From the NCBI RefSeq assembly GCF_001411555.2, contig NC_049909.1:3767875-3831874 (forward strand): DNA of 64,000 nucleotides. The letters run 5' to 3'. The DNA is from Juglans regia (Eukaryota > Streptophyta > Magnoliopsida > Fagales > Juglandaceae). The position numbers and the translations under genes were made by a program. Shown here one piece after another: positions 11,611 through 21,864 of the stretch (position 1 is its first letter; each line of letters begins with the position of its first letter). The notes under the pieces were generated by a model, which searched no databases, was not told where the DNA came from, and worked only from the letters and a program-made list of their open reading frames with translations.

Positions 11611-12711
11611 AGTTATTGGTCAATTGAGAAACCCACGTAATGTGTTGGTGCAGATGGCTAAGGAAGAGGATTTTATCTTTGTGATGGTGAGAGGAAATTT
11701 TGAAATACTTGGCATACCTTTTCAAGTTTTTCACTGGACTCCGGAGTATGTGGAAGATGGGATTCGCCTTGGGTTCCGGTGTGGATGGATTTGCCGGGAT
11801 TACATCCGAATTATTTTCAGGAATCAATATTGCGTAGTATTGGTGATGGCTTTGGTAAATATCTGAAGCGGGATAACGCTATGGCTTGTGTTTCTCGACC
11901 GGAGGCGGCTCAAATTTATGTGGAGGTAAATATTTATGCTCCTTTGAGGCATTCTTTTTGGCTGGGTTCTCCACATGGGAGTTCTAGTCTTTTTCAGGAA
12001 GTCTTTTATGAGGCGGTGCCGAGTTATTGCAGCTCTTGTCACAAACAGGGTCACACAAAACTCAGATGCAAACAAGGTCGGGATATTAAGCAGCAAATGA
12101 ATGTAGTGCCAAGAGGTGGTAATAAGAAATCGGGAAAACTAACGTGGAAGGAGGTCAATCTTAAGGATAGAAAGGAACAGAGGCCTATTGCGCAGGTAGA
12201 GATTGGGGAGGCGTCAAGGTCTCGGTGTCAGGCAATTTTGGAGAGTATCCAGGTTCGAAAAAATGCACAATCGGGTAGATTGGATACAATTTTATTTATC
12301 TCACAGTTGGGAGTGGTACATGAGAATTGTGAGGCTATTATTAGAGAAGCTGATCTGGTTGTGGCAATGGCTAACCTTGAGATGCATATATCTTACGTGT
12401 GCAGCTCGAGCACATCTGTGAATCACTGGCAGCAAAATGATGAGAAAGATGGTGTGATGGATGATTTCTCACATACCCAAACGCCTGTAGTGAATTCAGA
12501 AAAATGGTGTGATATGGCTAAAGAGGTTTTAGAGGAAGAGGCATTGCAGAAAACCGCTAATTCTGTTCCTAGGAGCTTGCTGAGGGTGGTTGATGAGGCC
12601 TTGGAGTTTGAGTTAGGAGGGTTGGGAAGAGTAGATTTTTTGCAGTTAACGATATTATTGAGGATGCTCTATGTCGGGCGGTTTCTAATGTGGAACAAGA
12701 ATGTGAGTTAA
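11611..12711 (+). pseudogene. LINE 2 ORF1: RNA-binding Gag-like protein with CCHC knuckle
   Basis: The translation carries the plant LINE ORF1 domain known as DUF4283 (NPRNVLVQMAKEEDFIFVMV then a frameshift near 11790 into LPGLHPNYFQESIL) followed by a canonical CX2CX4HX4C zinc knuckle, CSSCHKQGHTKLRC, at about 12030-12072. The C-terminal part is acidic and low in recognisable motifs. The N-terminal end is left of the solo LTR. ORF1 proteins bind element RNA for reinsertion. One frameshift at least breaks it. Confidence 0.75.
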
Positions 12712-12852
12712 ATGAGTTGGCTGCAAAAATTTTTTATCCTGATCCAGCAATAGATGTTCCTTTGAAAAATGTAAAGGGGGTAAGAAAAGAGAAAGTCTAT
12801 CGTTGTCCTGGAGCTTTGTAAGCGTTCCAAAAAATTTATTTGATTTTTTTTA

Positions 12853-13246
12853 TGTCTATACTCATATGCAATATTAGGGGAATTATTTCGTTGAAACATA
12901 GGCTTCGGCGTATTTTGAATAAAAGCCATCCATTGTTAGTGGCTATTTTGGAACCTTTTCTTAATGCGAATAAATGTAGTAGATGGGCGACATGGTTGCA
13001 TTTACCATCTTGTTAATAATTCGAACGTGGGTGGGAAAATATGGTTGTTTTGGGCAAAAGAGCTTGAGTTCGAGCTGATTTAAACTACAGCACAAGCTAT
13101 TTCGGGCTGGTTCTCTTATGGTAATAGGCGTGTGTTGACATCTTTTGTGAATGCCAGTTGTTTCCGTGATCAAAGACTAGAGCTATGGGATTATCTCAGA
13201 TTGCAAGACTCTCAAGGGCTTCCATGGCTCATTGGAGGGGATTTTA
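12853..13246 (+). pseudogene. LINE 2 ORF2 start: apurinic-type endonuclease, N-terminal part
   Basis: ORF2 begins MSILICNIRGI near 12853, the usual start of the exonuclease-endonuclease-phosphatase domain that nicks target DNA, and reaches PWLIGGDFNI at 13228-13250. A frameshift or stop lies around 12960. The domain is then cut by a 1 kb insertion and resumes at 14272 (NDSEKVEGLLQ... LPFKGNCLSWCNGRLG). Confidence 0.7.
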
Positions 13247-14271
13247 ATATTTTTTTTTTATAAGTAAAAATATTATATATATCAAAAAGGAATAACCAAG
13301 TATATTGATGTATACAAGAAAACACATTGCCCATTGACCCCAATGACCCAAAAAACCCGTGAAAAACAACCCAAAATACACTAAGCCCGACCCCAACCCC
13401 TTGTTTCCTGTAGAACTAAAACGCTACCCGAAAACCCAACCCCAACCTCTTATTTCCTCCTTTAGAACTAAAACTTCACAATGCCCTCCCTTTGGACTTT
13501 CCTGTAGTTGAGCTACCACTCTTAGTGTCGTAGTTGATTGTCCAATGAAGACTCCTTGCTTTTCTTGAAACTTGATTTGGTTCCAAGCTCGTGGCTTGCC
13601 TCAATCGCAGTAATTAGTTCTTTAAATTGGTCTTCACATCCTCCATGTGAAATTCTCACAAACTGCTGAATCTCGCTAACTTTAGGCAGAATCCAATCTG
13701 CTATTGGAAGAAGAAAAACCAAGGGAGCAACATTATTCCCAGACACAGCATCCAATTGCACTCCCGCCGCTGGACATTCCTCTATACAAGGCACCAACGC
13801 CAAGCTCATTGGTTCTCCAACAACTCTATCGATTCTCTCCAATGGTTTCAGGCACATTGGAGATTCAGGGGTGATAGCAAGTTCCTTCACCTCTAGGGTG
13901 GTATCGGATTCTACATCTCTTTCAGACCTCGGCAGTACACCATTTTCGTTCAACTCCGACGAGGGAGTCATAGCTTTTTCAGGGACCAAGGGTGTAACAA
14001 GAGGCGAATGGCATTCCATTACTAATGTCTCAATGCCGAAACTGGATGTAGACCCCTTTTCAAATATTCCAGATTTCCTTTTGACCCACCATACTCTCCT
14101 CGACCTGGTTATGGGGACAGGGCCGAATCTGATTTTCCGTTTTCCATTAGAGTTTAAAGGGTTTGGGTCCATCTCGTTTCTTATAACTCTGTTGTCTCCA
14201 GCTAAAATTAAGTCTATTTTCATAGACAAGTAAGCTATTGTTGCCTTCAACTCGACCAGTTGGGTTTCCAT
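13247..14271 (-). mobile_element. Retroposed sequence with a 249-residue ORF, inserted in the LINE 2 endonuclease
   Basis: The inserted piece runs on the minus strand and ends (13280 to 13250) in ATATTTTTACTTATAAAAAAAA. That tail is nearly the same as the 3' end of LINE 4 at 41140-41175. It therefore looks like a LINE-dependent retroposed copy, either a 5'-truncated LINE or a transcript moved in trans. Target-site repeats were not resolved. The endonuclease reading frame resumes directly after it, which fixes the limits to within a few bases. Confidence 0.7.
13522..14271 (-). CDS. Uncharacterised 249-residue ORF in the retroposed sequence
   Basis: The ORF starts at an ATG (14271-14269) at the very 5' end of the insertion and is open for 249 residues, unlike the broken frames around it. 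It begins METQLVELKATIAYLSMKID, a likely short coiled coil, then has a basic patch (GKRKIRFGPVPITRSRRVWW) and a Ser/Pro/Glu-rich, probably disordered middle. No catalytic motif or zinc knuckle is visible. It may be the C-terminal part of a LINE ORF1, or a retroposed host exon. I do not recognise it and assign no function. Confidence 0.45.
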   Translation of the reverse strand: METQLVELKATIAYLSMKIDLILAGDNRVIRNEMDPNPLNSNGKRKIRFGPVPITRSRRVWWVKRKSGIFEKGSTSSFGIETLVMECHSPLVTPLVPEKAMTPSSELNENGVLPRSERDVESDTTLEVKELAITPESPMCLKPLERIDRVVGEPMSLALVPCIEECPAAGVQLDAVSGNNVAPLVFLLPIADWILPKVSEIQQFVRISHGGCEDQFKELITAIEASHELGTKSSFKKSKESSLDNQLRH

Positions 14272-16720
14272 CTCCGAAATGATAGTGAAAAAGTTGAGGG
14301 CTTGCTACAGGCTTCTCGGGCTAAGATTGATTTTAATGGGTGCATTAACGATTGTGCTTTGCTAGATCTCCCTTTCAAAGGAAATTGTTTATCTTGGTGT
14401 AATGGAAGACTTGGAGGAAGGCGAAAATGGGCCCGATTGGAAGTTTTACGTAGATTGGGTTTCTCTGATAATTGGAGAAATCTAGTTTATAATGCGAGTG
14501 CTTCTCCGTATTACTTGGTGATGTTGAATGGATGCACTAAAGGTTTTTTTAAGGCTTTGCGTGGCTTACAGCAAGGTGATCCTTTATTGCCATACCTTTT
14601 TATTTTGTCTCAGGAAATTCTCTCTCGTATGCTACATCAACAATTTAGTGTGGGTCATATTAAACCTTACCATCCGGGTGGGGGTACCGTTATTTCTCAT
14701 TTGTTGTATGCGGACAATATCCTGATTTTTGCAAATGGTGGAAAGGTGTCCATCCGGAATTTTATGTTAACTTTGCACCGGTATGAAAATATGTCTAGCC
14801 AGTCGATTAGCCCGAGTAAGTCTACTAATTTTTTCTCATGTACCATTTCTACGGATAGGAAAAATAGCCTCAAGCTGATTTCCAGTTTTGAAGAAGGATC
14901 ATGGCCTTGTCTATATCTGGGAATTCCACTTTACGTGGGGCGGTTGAAGATTAGATTATTTGATTTTTTATTGGCAAAAATTCAGAAAAAGTTAGCAGGT
15001 TGGAAAAGTGAGATTTTATCTTTTGGGGGGAAGATCATTATTATTAAAAATGTGTTGAACAACATGCCAATCCATATGTTATATGTTTTGAAGGTGCCGA
15101 AAGTTGTGTTTGCAACGCCTAAAAAAGTCTTTTCTGATTTTCTTTGGGGCTCTTCGATGGAGATTAAAAATCGCAAGTGGTTATCATGGAGGAGTGTTTG
15201 TAAGCCAGTGGAGGAGGGAGGCCTTGGCATTAGAGATTTGATGGAGGTGCAAGATTATTTACTTATGAAATTTGGTTGGAAATTACTAAAGGGGGAATCT
15301 ATGTGAGCAGAATTTTTCCTAAAAAAGTACCTTGGGCAGATCATATTTATAACATAACGCAAGTAAACAAAGGTTCCCGGCTCTGGAAGGGAATTACAGC
15401 GTTATTGCCAAACGTGATGTTGAACTCTCAATGGTTGGTTAGGAATGGTCAGTTAAATTTTTGGATGGATAATTGGATGGGGTGTGGTCCTTTGAGAAGT
15501 CTTTGTCCGATGGTAGGAAGTTGTAATCTGACGATAGCTGAAGTAATTGATGATAGGGAGCCGAAACTTGAAGAAATTCAGAACCTGGTAAGGCCTGAGG
15601 TATTGCAGCTAATTTCTGAATCAGGTGTGAGGATTTGGCAGGGGAGGGATGTGTTGGTATGGAAGCATTCTGTGGATGGAGATTTCACCACTAAATCTGC
15701 CTAGGATATTTCTAGGCAACGTGGTCAAGTTTGTGAATGGAGAAAGTAGCTTTGGCAAGTGGACATACCCAATAAAATGTCTTTCTTATGTTGGAGGGCG
15801 AAGCGAGGAGCTGTGCCGACTGATGATTCTATTCAACGTCTAGGCATCCCGTTGGTCTCTAAATGCCATTGTTGTAGCGCCTCAAGTGGAAACTATGCAT
15901 CATATTTTATGTGAGGGGACAAATGCTCAAAAGGTATGGAAGTTTTTTGCTGATCTTTGTCAGATAAGATTGCCGCGAATCCGAAACTAGGAGCGTATGG
16001 TGTCTTATTGGTGGCAGCGAGCGACAGCTCAATCTCAAGCTGGGTGGATTTGTGGAGCTCTTCCCATTATTATTTCCTGGACTTTATGGAAGTCTCGTTG
16101 TGAGGCTAGAATGGAAGGTGTGTTGTTTAAAATAGAAGATGTTATCAAAACTGTGAAGTTTTTACATAAAAATGCTGCTTGTAATCGGAAAAAATTTCAG
16201 CATATGAGCAAGAATGAGAGGTCGGTGATGGAGAGCTTAAATATTGCGATTTGCCCTATTCATAAAAAAAGAGCTTCGTTTATTAAATGGAGCTTGCCGC
16301 CAATAGGTAGGATGAAGCTTAACGTAGACAGTGGTGCTTGTAACAATCTGGGAGAGGCAGGGGGTGGCGGGGTCATCCGAGATTCCAATGGTAGAGTTAT
16401 AGGAAGTTTTGCGCACTCCTACGGCGTTGCATCTAATACTATCACAGAGTGTCAAGCTTTACTTGATGGGCTTCGGTTATGTAAACGTTTAAGTTTGCAC
16501 AGGATGTCTTAGTAGAATCGGATTTGATGGTTATCATAAATTGGCTTGCTTCTAGAATTTGTGGACTTTGGTTTCTATGAGAGTTTTGGGAGGAGATTAA
16601 AGAACTTGTTCATGAGCTCAATGTACGATTTAAGCATATTTTTCGATAAGCAAATATAGCAACGGATTTTTTGGCAAAAGAAGGGTCGCATGGAGTCACT
16701 ATGGATTTTATTGGTGCAGA
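14272..16720 (+). pseudogene. LINE 2 ORF2 remainder: endonuclease end, late reverse transcriptase, zinc region, RNase H
   Basis: After the end of the endonuclease domain (14272-14465) the frame enters the RT palm: GLQQGDPLLPYLF at 14560-14600 and the catalytic box as YADN at 14707-14718, where the last Asp of YADD is Asn. Thumb-like sequence follows (YLGIPL, SWRSVCKPVEEGGLGIRDL), with a frame change near 15290. A zinc-binding RT-associated region is recognisable at 15750-15900 in mixed frames. RNase H follows: NVDSGACNNLGEAGGGGVIRD at 16320-16385 and ECQALLDGLRL at 16447-16480, then a stop at 16510 and VESDLMVI in another frame. Fingers and early palm are missing. It is not functional. Confidence 0.8.
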
Positions 16721-16800
16721 AATATTAAAACCTCGGTTGAGAGGATTGATGTGTATGGATCGTTTGGGAATTCCTTTTATTAGAGAGAAATGAGGTTGGT

Positions 16801-17240
16801 TGTTCACGGATTTTTGTTTGGAAAGGTGGTGTATGGAAAACCACATTACTTGGGAATGAGAAGTTATTGCTCTTTATAAGGTTCCAATGAGACTTCAATT
16901 GTATCATTGACTAGTCTTTTTGGAGTATAGGTCATGTGGTTTGGGTCTTCCATTTGGGCGTTACAAATGGTATCAGAAACTATCCCAACCAGAAATGTGG
17001 GACTTCAGCCATGTCACCTACAATGGATAAGCCCGACGAGGACGTCGGGGATTTAAGGGAGGTAGATTGTGATACTTCCATAGGATATGGATAAGGGTAG
17101 GTGGTGTATAGGATCCCACATTACTTGAGAATGAGAAGTTCTTACTATTTATAAGGTTACAATGGGGTTCCAATTGTATTATTGATTAGTCCTTTTGGAA
17201 TATAGGTCATGTGGTTTGGGTCTTCCATTGGGGCGTTACA
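16801..17240 (+). mobile_element. TRIM element (second family) in the LINE 2 3' UTR
   Basis: Two direct repeats of 165 and 173 bp (16801-16965 and 17068-17240) both contain CCACATTACTTG.GAATGAGAAGTT and end GGGCGTTACA. Between them lie a primer-binding-like TGGTATCAGAAAC at 16968 and a purine tract TTTAAGGGAGGTAGAT ending at 17067. At 440 bp with no ORF this is a terminal-repeat retrotransposon in miniature. The first LTR has diverged at its start. A clear target-site duplication was not found. Confidence 0.75.
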
Positions 17241-17433
17241 ACATTGGTTTGGAAATGATTGTGTGTTTTTTGTTTTGTAAGCTTAGGTGGTTGAGTGTTT
17301 TGTTTCCACGGTGTTCCTCCGCCATAAGTGATGGATCTTTAATAATACTCGGGGTAGGGGCCCTACTGGACATGGGGCCCTGACTTTTTATTAAAAAAAA
17401 AAAGAGAAAAGAAAAGAAAAGTCATGTGGAAGA

Positions 17434-17706
17434 TGACTTCCATTTGTCTTTTGCTGTGCATTTGAAAGGAAAAGAATGGTCGGAAATTTGAAGATTGAGA
17501 AAGGAGAATGGAAGAATTTAAATGCCTCTTTTTCAACATTTTGTTCCTTTGCTTGCTAGCTATAGATTTCAATTGACTAAGCTTTCATGACTTCCTTGCA
17601 TCTACTTATCCTTCTTAACTAGGTGTGGTTCTTATATTCATCCCATCTACTTGGGCTATGCCAATTCTTTATTATCAATAAAATTTTTGTTTAACTATCA
17701 AAAAAA
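17434..17706 (+). mobile_element. 3' end of LINE 1 with A-rich tail
   Basis: After the LINE 2 target-site repeat, the sequence resumes with LINE 1 3' UTR and ends ATAAAATTTTTGTTTAACTATCAAAAAAA at 17679-17706. The same end occurs in copy B at 44580-44766. It lies only 34 bases from the downstream end of RBL12 exon 2. Confidence 0.7.
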
Positions 17707-17860
17707 GATTAAGCAGCATATAGTTTAAAAATGACTCACCATAAAGTTTTTCCTCATAAATTGAGGATCTGCGACACGCCATAACATAAAAACAGCTACA
17801 TTAGCCATAATCAAGCCATAAAGCACACCATCAACAGTGAATCCTTGCAACCATGATCTC

Positions 17861-20020
17861 CTGACAACAGGAGGAGAGAACTGGTTGACATAGAAGAACT
17901 TAACAGTTTTAAATTGCAAACTATATAAGAGCAGAAGTGTCCCATTCTAACAATGGATTACAATATTGAAACCTATCCATTTTTTATGAAGTTAACACAC
18001 AAACTGGTAATCTATAAATAAATAAAAATAGATTTTCCTGATTTAAAGTAGAAATAACTTGTAAAATTATTACAAGGAATACTAGAGATCCTATGATTTT
18101 TTTTACAGTTAAGTCAAATTATATTTACAAACAAGAAGGGTATTAAGGTCAGAAAAATAGCACTAGCGGCACAATATCACGACCCTCATATTAAAAAAAT
18201 GAAAATTCTTTTCAGAAGCCCAATTATTTTGCACGGCCTGTCACTACCATTTTACAACCAATTTATTATTTATAGTGTTTTTCTTTTTTTATCATTTTTT
18301 TAAATATTTTTTTTTAACATCAAATCATTTAAAAAAATTTTAAAAATATATAATTTTATGAATAATTATTTTCTTAATTATTAAGTAAAATAAAAAATTA
18401 AAAATAATTAAATAAAAATAATAATAAATAGATAGTAAAAGAATCGTAACTATCATCTTCCTGTTTTGCATACCCCCACACTTCCCACGTCACGGAGTGA
18501 GATAGTCAATTTTACCCCTGTTTAAAACTCCGCATTTCTTTCTCCATAGGCTCGAAAAACTTCTTAGAGGCAAAGTTCTCTTCACGTTCTCGTTTGAGAG
18601 GGAAGTTCTCTTCTCTTTCAGCCATTCAACGGAAAACATCCTCAGGCAATCACAAGTTGCGGAAAGGATCTACGGAAAGGCTCATTCCGGCAGAAATGGA
18701 TCTTCGTCAGCGTTATGGGGATATGAACGAAATGGGGATGTTCTTCAAAGGATTAAGGGTTTGGAGGATTTGGACCGGCCTGCTTATATAAACATTGAAT
18801 AGGTTTGGACCCATGTACTTAGATTCACACAGCTCACGTTTCTCAATCTTTTGGTTGGTTTGCAGTGAAAAAACAGACAGAGAGTGGAATAGAAATAATG
18901 AAGAAAAGGCCTGATTTTGGAGGAGAGATAGAGAGAGAGAGAGTAAACTTGCTAAATTGCTAATGCTCCGCCACAATTGGATAGACACTCGAGCAATTTT
19001 TTTCCTTCTTTCCTTACGCCGATCTGTTTGTTGTATGCAGGGTGTGCAAAATAGAAGAGTTCTGCTACCGAAAAGGTAGTCCGAATTCTTCACCGAACAG
19101 TACATTTAATTTTTTTTATATATTTTTTTAATTATCATAAATATTTTTAAAAAAAATAAAAACTTTACAACATTATTAAAAAATATTTTCTAAATTTTTA
19201 AGTAAAAAAAAAAATTGGGGACACATTTGAATCCGAAATTGGGACCCAAAACATTTTTAAAAATAGAAAGACTTCTCGTTGCAGAACTCATTAAAAAATT
19301 TAGGTTTACGTGTAATTTTCATTTGGGACTATTGATGTGAGAACATAGTTTAAAAAATAAAATAATATTATAATAATATTATTTTTAAAATAATTTTTTT
19401 TTCATTTTATCTTCGTTCGTAAATAAGACTGCATACGTAATTTTTTACTAGAAATAAAATTTCTCTTAAAAAATATCACGATAGATTTGCATTTTAAAAC
19501 TAAATTACAAAAAATAAAATTTAAATCTTAAATTCAAAATAGTAAGATCAGAAACTGAAGAGAAATGAAGTTTTGGTTTAGAAGACAGGTGCTTTTGGTA
19601 CAAACAGAAAGAGCAATGGAGTGTTTTACCAAAAATGGAAATTGTGCATTTACACCCCTATCTGACACGCACTGTCCTTTTCTGGCCTTGGTATACAGCC
19701 TTTACTCTTTTACAAATAAAATCCACCATAAACCCAGAAGCATAAAAAAAAAAAGGGCTCTATATATTCTTCTCAGGAATATTACACAAGTTTTTTCGGG
19801 CTAAAAAGTTCGCGCTAAATTTGAGAAATCTAAAAAGTCTCGATTTCCGGTTCACATAATGACTACATTGTGTGCTTTTTCCCGGACAGATGAACATTAT
19901 AGAAAATGCTTGGATGCAGAGAGAACAAAATAAGATTCCACAAAAGAAATACCAAATGTTCTTCCTTTTTCTTATAATGTCTAAGCAAACAGACTCTTAA
20001 GCACAGAGCAAACACATTAC
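17861..20020. other. RBL12 copy A intron 1, with a 1.27 kb segment missing from copy B
   Basis: The ends (17861-18204 and 19476-20020) align with copy B intron 1. The middle, 18205-19475, has no counterpart there. It is AT-rich at both sides with a GC-richer core (18450-19090) that includes a 65-codon plus-strand frame at 18594-18788 and a minus-strand frame at 18713-19105 with a Ser/Leu run from a GAGA repeat (18929-18944). Neither resembles a known protein. At the ends, AAAAAATATCACGA (19468-19483) resembles AAAAAATAGCACGA of copy B (45443-45456), so B may have lost the piece by a microhomology deletion, or A gained it. Confidence 0.6.
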
Positions 20021-20403
20021 CAGCCATGCCTACGAGAATCAAAACTCGGGTTGAACCCAAAGCTCTGCCTATGAAATTTCGCTCCAACAAACCGAACTCT
20101 ACAATCTGCAACACTCTTGCTTCAGGCCCGCAAGAGATTATTTGTGGACAAGAACTGCTTTGCAATCGCCGGCTTTGAGAGAAACCCATAAATAGATTTC
20201 CCTGAAAAAATATGCCGCGAAAGAGACTGGTGGTGAAATGGGTGAAAAGAGCAGAGAAGTTGGTTTTGGGCTGGGTTATTCGGTTTGATAGCGGAATAGA
20301 AGGGTATGAAACGGCGAGCATGGAGAAGTGAAGAGGAAGTGGAGGTGTTAGAGAGTTTCTTGGGGAGGTTTGAGGCAACCTGGAGAGAGAGAAACCTCTG
20401 CAT

Positions 20404-20527
20404 TTTTGGGTCAGAGAGAACCACTTTGCCTTTGGTCCTTTGGGGGCCCTTCTTTTAAAACTTATTTCTAATGGAACGTTGGTACTTCAATCAGAATTAA
20501 AGAACGGAACTTGAGGACATAGGAGAT
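20404..20527 (-). promoter_or_regulatory. Upstream flank of RBL12 copy A
   Basis: This stretch holds the presumed 5' UTR and proximal promoter of copy A, still in its original order. Copy B shows the same bases up to 46439, where LINE 3 has inserted. No TATA box is obvious. The stretch ends at the T-run that marks a LINE 3' end in minus orientation. Confidence 0.45.
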
Positions 20528-21470
20528 TTTTTTTTTTTTTTTCTCAAAACCTCTTTCATTCATAACTTGCACTATTACATAGACATTAAGCAGTTAGGAA
20601 GGTCTTCCATATCAATTATACGTTCTGTTTCACATAGAGCAACCTTGCCTAGCCTGTGGGCAACTTCATTGCCTTCACGACATATGTGACTAACTGCAGG
20701 TTTTCGGCTTAAGATAAAATATAAAATTTTAATTTGATGTCATTTGATCTCATCTTGTTTCTAAATATAATAATACAAAATTTTTAAACTAATTATTACA
20801 ATATTTTCAAACTTTTAAATAAAAGTAAAAAACAATTCCAACCTTTTTAAATCTCTAAAAAAAAATTATATTATAAAATTATATTCTAATAATATTTTAA
20901 TTTTATAATATTTTTTATTCAACTTTTTTTCTCTCATTTTCCAATACCAAAAAAATACAGAATTCAAATTATTTAAGTACTATTCACAAACTATCTTATT
21001 ACTATTTATAAAATTATTATCTCATCTTCCTTTCCAAACCAACTCTAAAACAACACTTTTCATACGAGCCATGTTTGTTTAAATATCAGAGATGAGCATT
21101 CCAAAGTAGTTTTCATAATTTTTCTTCTGTTCTATTGCATTAAACACTATCTTGGAGTCCCCTTCTAATATTGCCTTTTTCTTTCCCAATTCAAGCCCAA
21201 AAGTAATTACTTTAAGAGCTGCAGTTACCTCCGCTAGAAGTGGATCTGGAAGTGCTTCGTGTTGCTGCCTCAAAGTTGCCAAGAGATTCCCTTCCTCGTC
21301 TCTTACATCAACTCCTATGCCTATTTTACATTGCTTTGAGTCAACTACCACATCCTAATTTATTTTAAGAAAATCTTGAAGTTGACATTCCTAGGTAAAC
21401 CCTCTTATTGCTTGTAGTTAAATCCCGAGCATCCTCATCAGTGTTTGATATAGATAATTCAGACATGTTT
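20528..21470 (-). mobile_element. LINE 5: 3' end of a truncated LINE (RNase H), copy A
   Basis: On the minus strand a LINE RNase H domain is readable: VVDSKQCKIGIGVDVRDEEG, LAEVTAALKV, LEGDSKIVFNAIE (21351-21140), then, past a MITE, SHICREGNEVAHRLGK (20690-20640), and an A-tail represented by the T-run at 20528-20541. The order of Asp, Glu and Asp matches the RNase H found in plant L1-like LINEs. The element is truncated at its 5' side. It is also present in copy B (52247-54070, split further), so it predates the duplication. Confidence 0.8.
20700..21039. mobile_element. MITE inside the LINE 5 RNase H domain, copy A
   Basis: The AT-rich 340-bp block splits the LINE 5 RNase H reading. Its counterpart in copy B (53290-53638) has clearer inverted ends, GTTTGGACCGTAAGATGAG and CTCATCTTACTCCCTAAAC. 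The copy A ends are more decayed. Internally it shares the run TTTTCAAACT...ATTATTACA with the other MITEs in this window. Confidence 0.7.
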
Positions 21471-21864
21471 TTCACTATGTGCATCACATTCTATCTAACT
21501 CTCGAATTCAATATTAGTAAAAATGGAATACGGATAATTATTGACTTTAAATTAGGTTGAATCAATTATATTGAATAAGTCCTGAGTTATTATTCATCGA
21601 AATTGATTAGGAATTTTTAATTAGTCCATAAGCCAAGAATTCATTTTAAAGCCAGTCAAAGTTTAGTGGATAATTTTGAATGATATTAATATTCTAGTAC
21701 TTTTTAGGAAGCCTAATTAAGATTTATTAGATAATATTAAATAAGCTGAGGCTCTAAAAATTATGACCTAGTTATATGTCGCCAAACATAACCCAGTTAT
21801 AATTTTTCTTATTGAAAGAACCATACCTTGACATGGTGGAAATTATTAGTTTGAGCTAGATTAT
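21471..21864. other. Duplicated non-coding spacer, copy A
   Basis: No gene is seen. The stretch aligns with 54071-54437 in copy B, apart from a 45-bp piece (near 21740-21785) missing from B. It is AT-rich. It ends at the insertion point of the solo LTR at 21865. Confidence 0.6.

Larger units (their letters stand above)
6278..17419 (+). mobile_element. LINE 2: L1-like retrotransposon nested in LINE 1, with three later insertions
   Basis: The element is bounded by a 14-bp target-site duplication with one mismatch: AGTCGTGTGGAAGA at 6264-6277 and AGTCATGTGGAAGA at 17420-17433. It ends in an A-rich tail (17392-17419). Its order is: CT-rich 5' region, ORF1 (7316-7365 then 11611-12711), endonuclease start (12853-13246), endonuclease end (14272-14465), reverse transcriptase, zinc-binding region and RNase H (to about 16700), then 3' UTR. 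Three later insertions split it: a solo LTR (7366-11610), a retroposed ORF (13247-14271) and a TRIM (16801-17240). Without them about 5.4 kb remains. The endonuclease passes directly into the late RT, so a large central part of ORF2 is deleted and the element cannot be autonomous. Copy B lacks it. Confidence 0.85.
1487..20403 (-). pseudogene. RBL12: RBL12 copy A: mitochondrial rhomboid protease, broken and partial (exons 1-3)
   Basis: Three exons match copy B at the same splice positions: exon 1 20403-20021, exon 2 17860-17740, exon 3 1606-1487. GT-AG sites are present. Exon 1 is 6 nt shorter than in B, an in-frame loss of two codons, so splice phase is kept. One base change turns a serine codon into TGA at 20124-20122 (codon 94), before any membrane segment. 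Exon 3 keeps the HxxxxHxxxN signature. Intron 2 has grown to about 16 kb by nested insertions and intron 3 carries a gypsy LTR. The exons for the catalytic Ser and His would lie left of base 1. The stop predicts a truncated protein holding only the transit peptide region, so this is called a pseudogene. A sequencing error at the TGA is the main alternative. Confidence 0.85.

Noticed and set aside
11779..12711. Possible host zinc-knuckle protein
   Set aside because: The DUF4283 plus CCHC layout and its position before an endonuclease/RT unit identify it as LINE ORF1.
13871..14233. 120-codon plus-strand open frame
   Set aside because: It is the antisense shadow of the 249-residue minus-strand ORF, and has no element motif.
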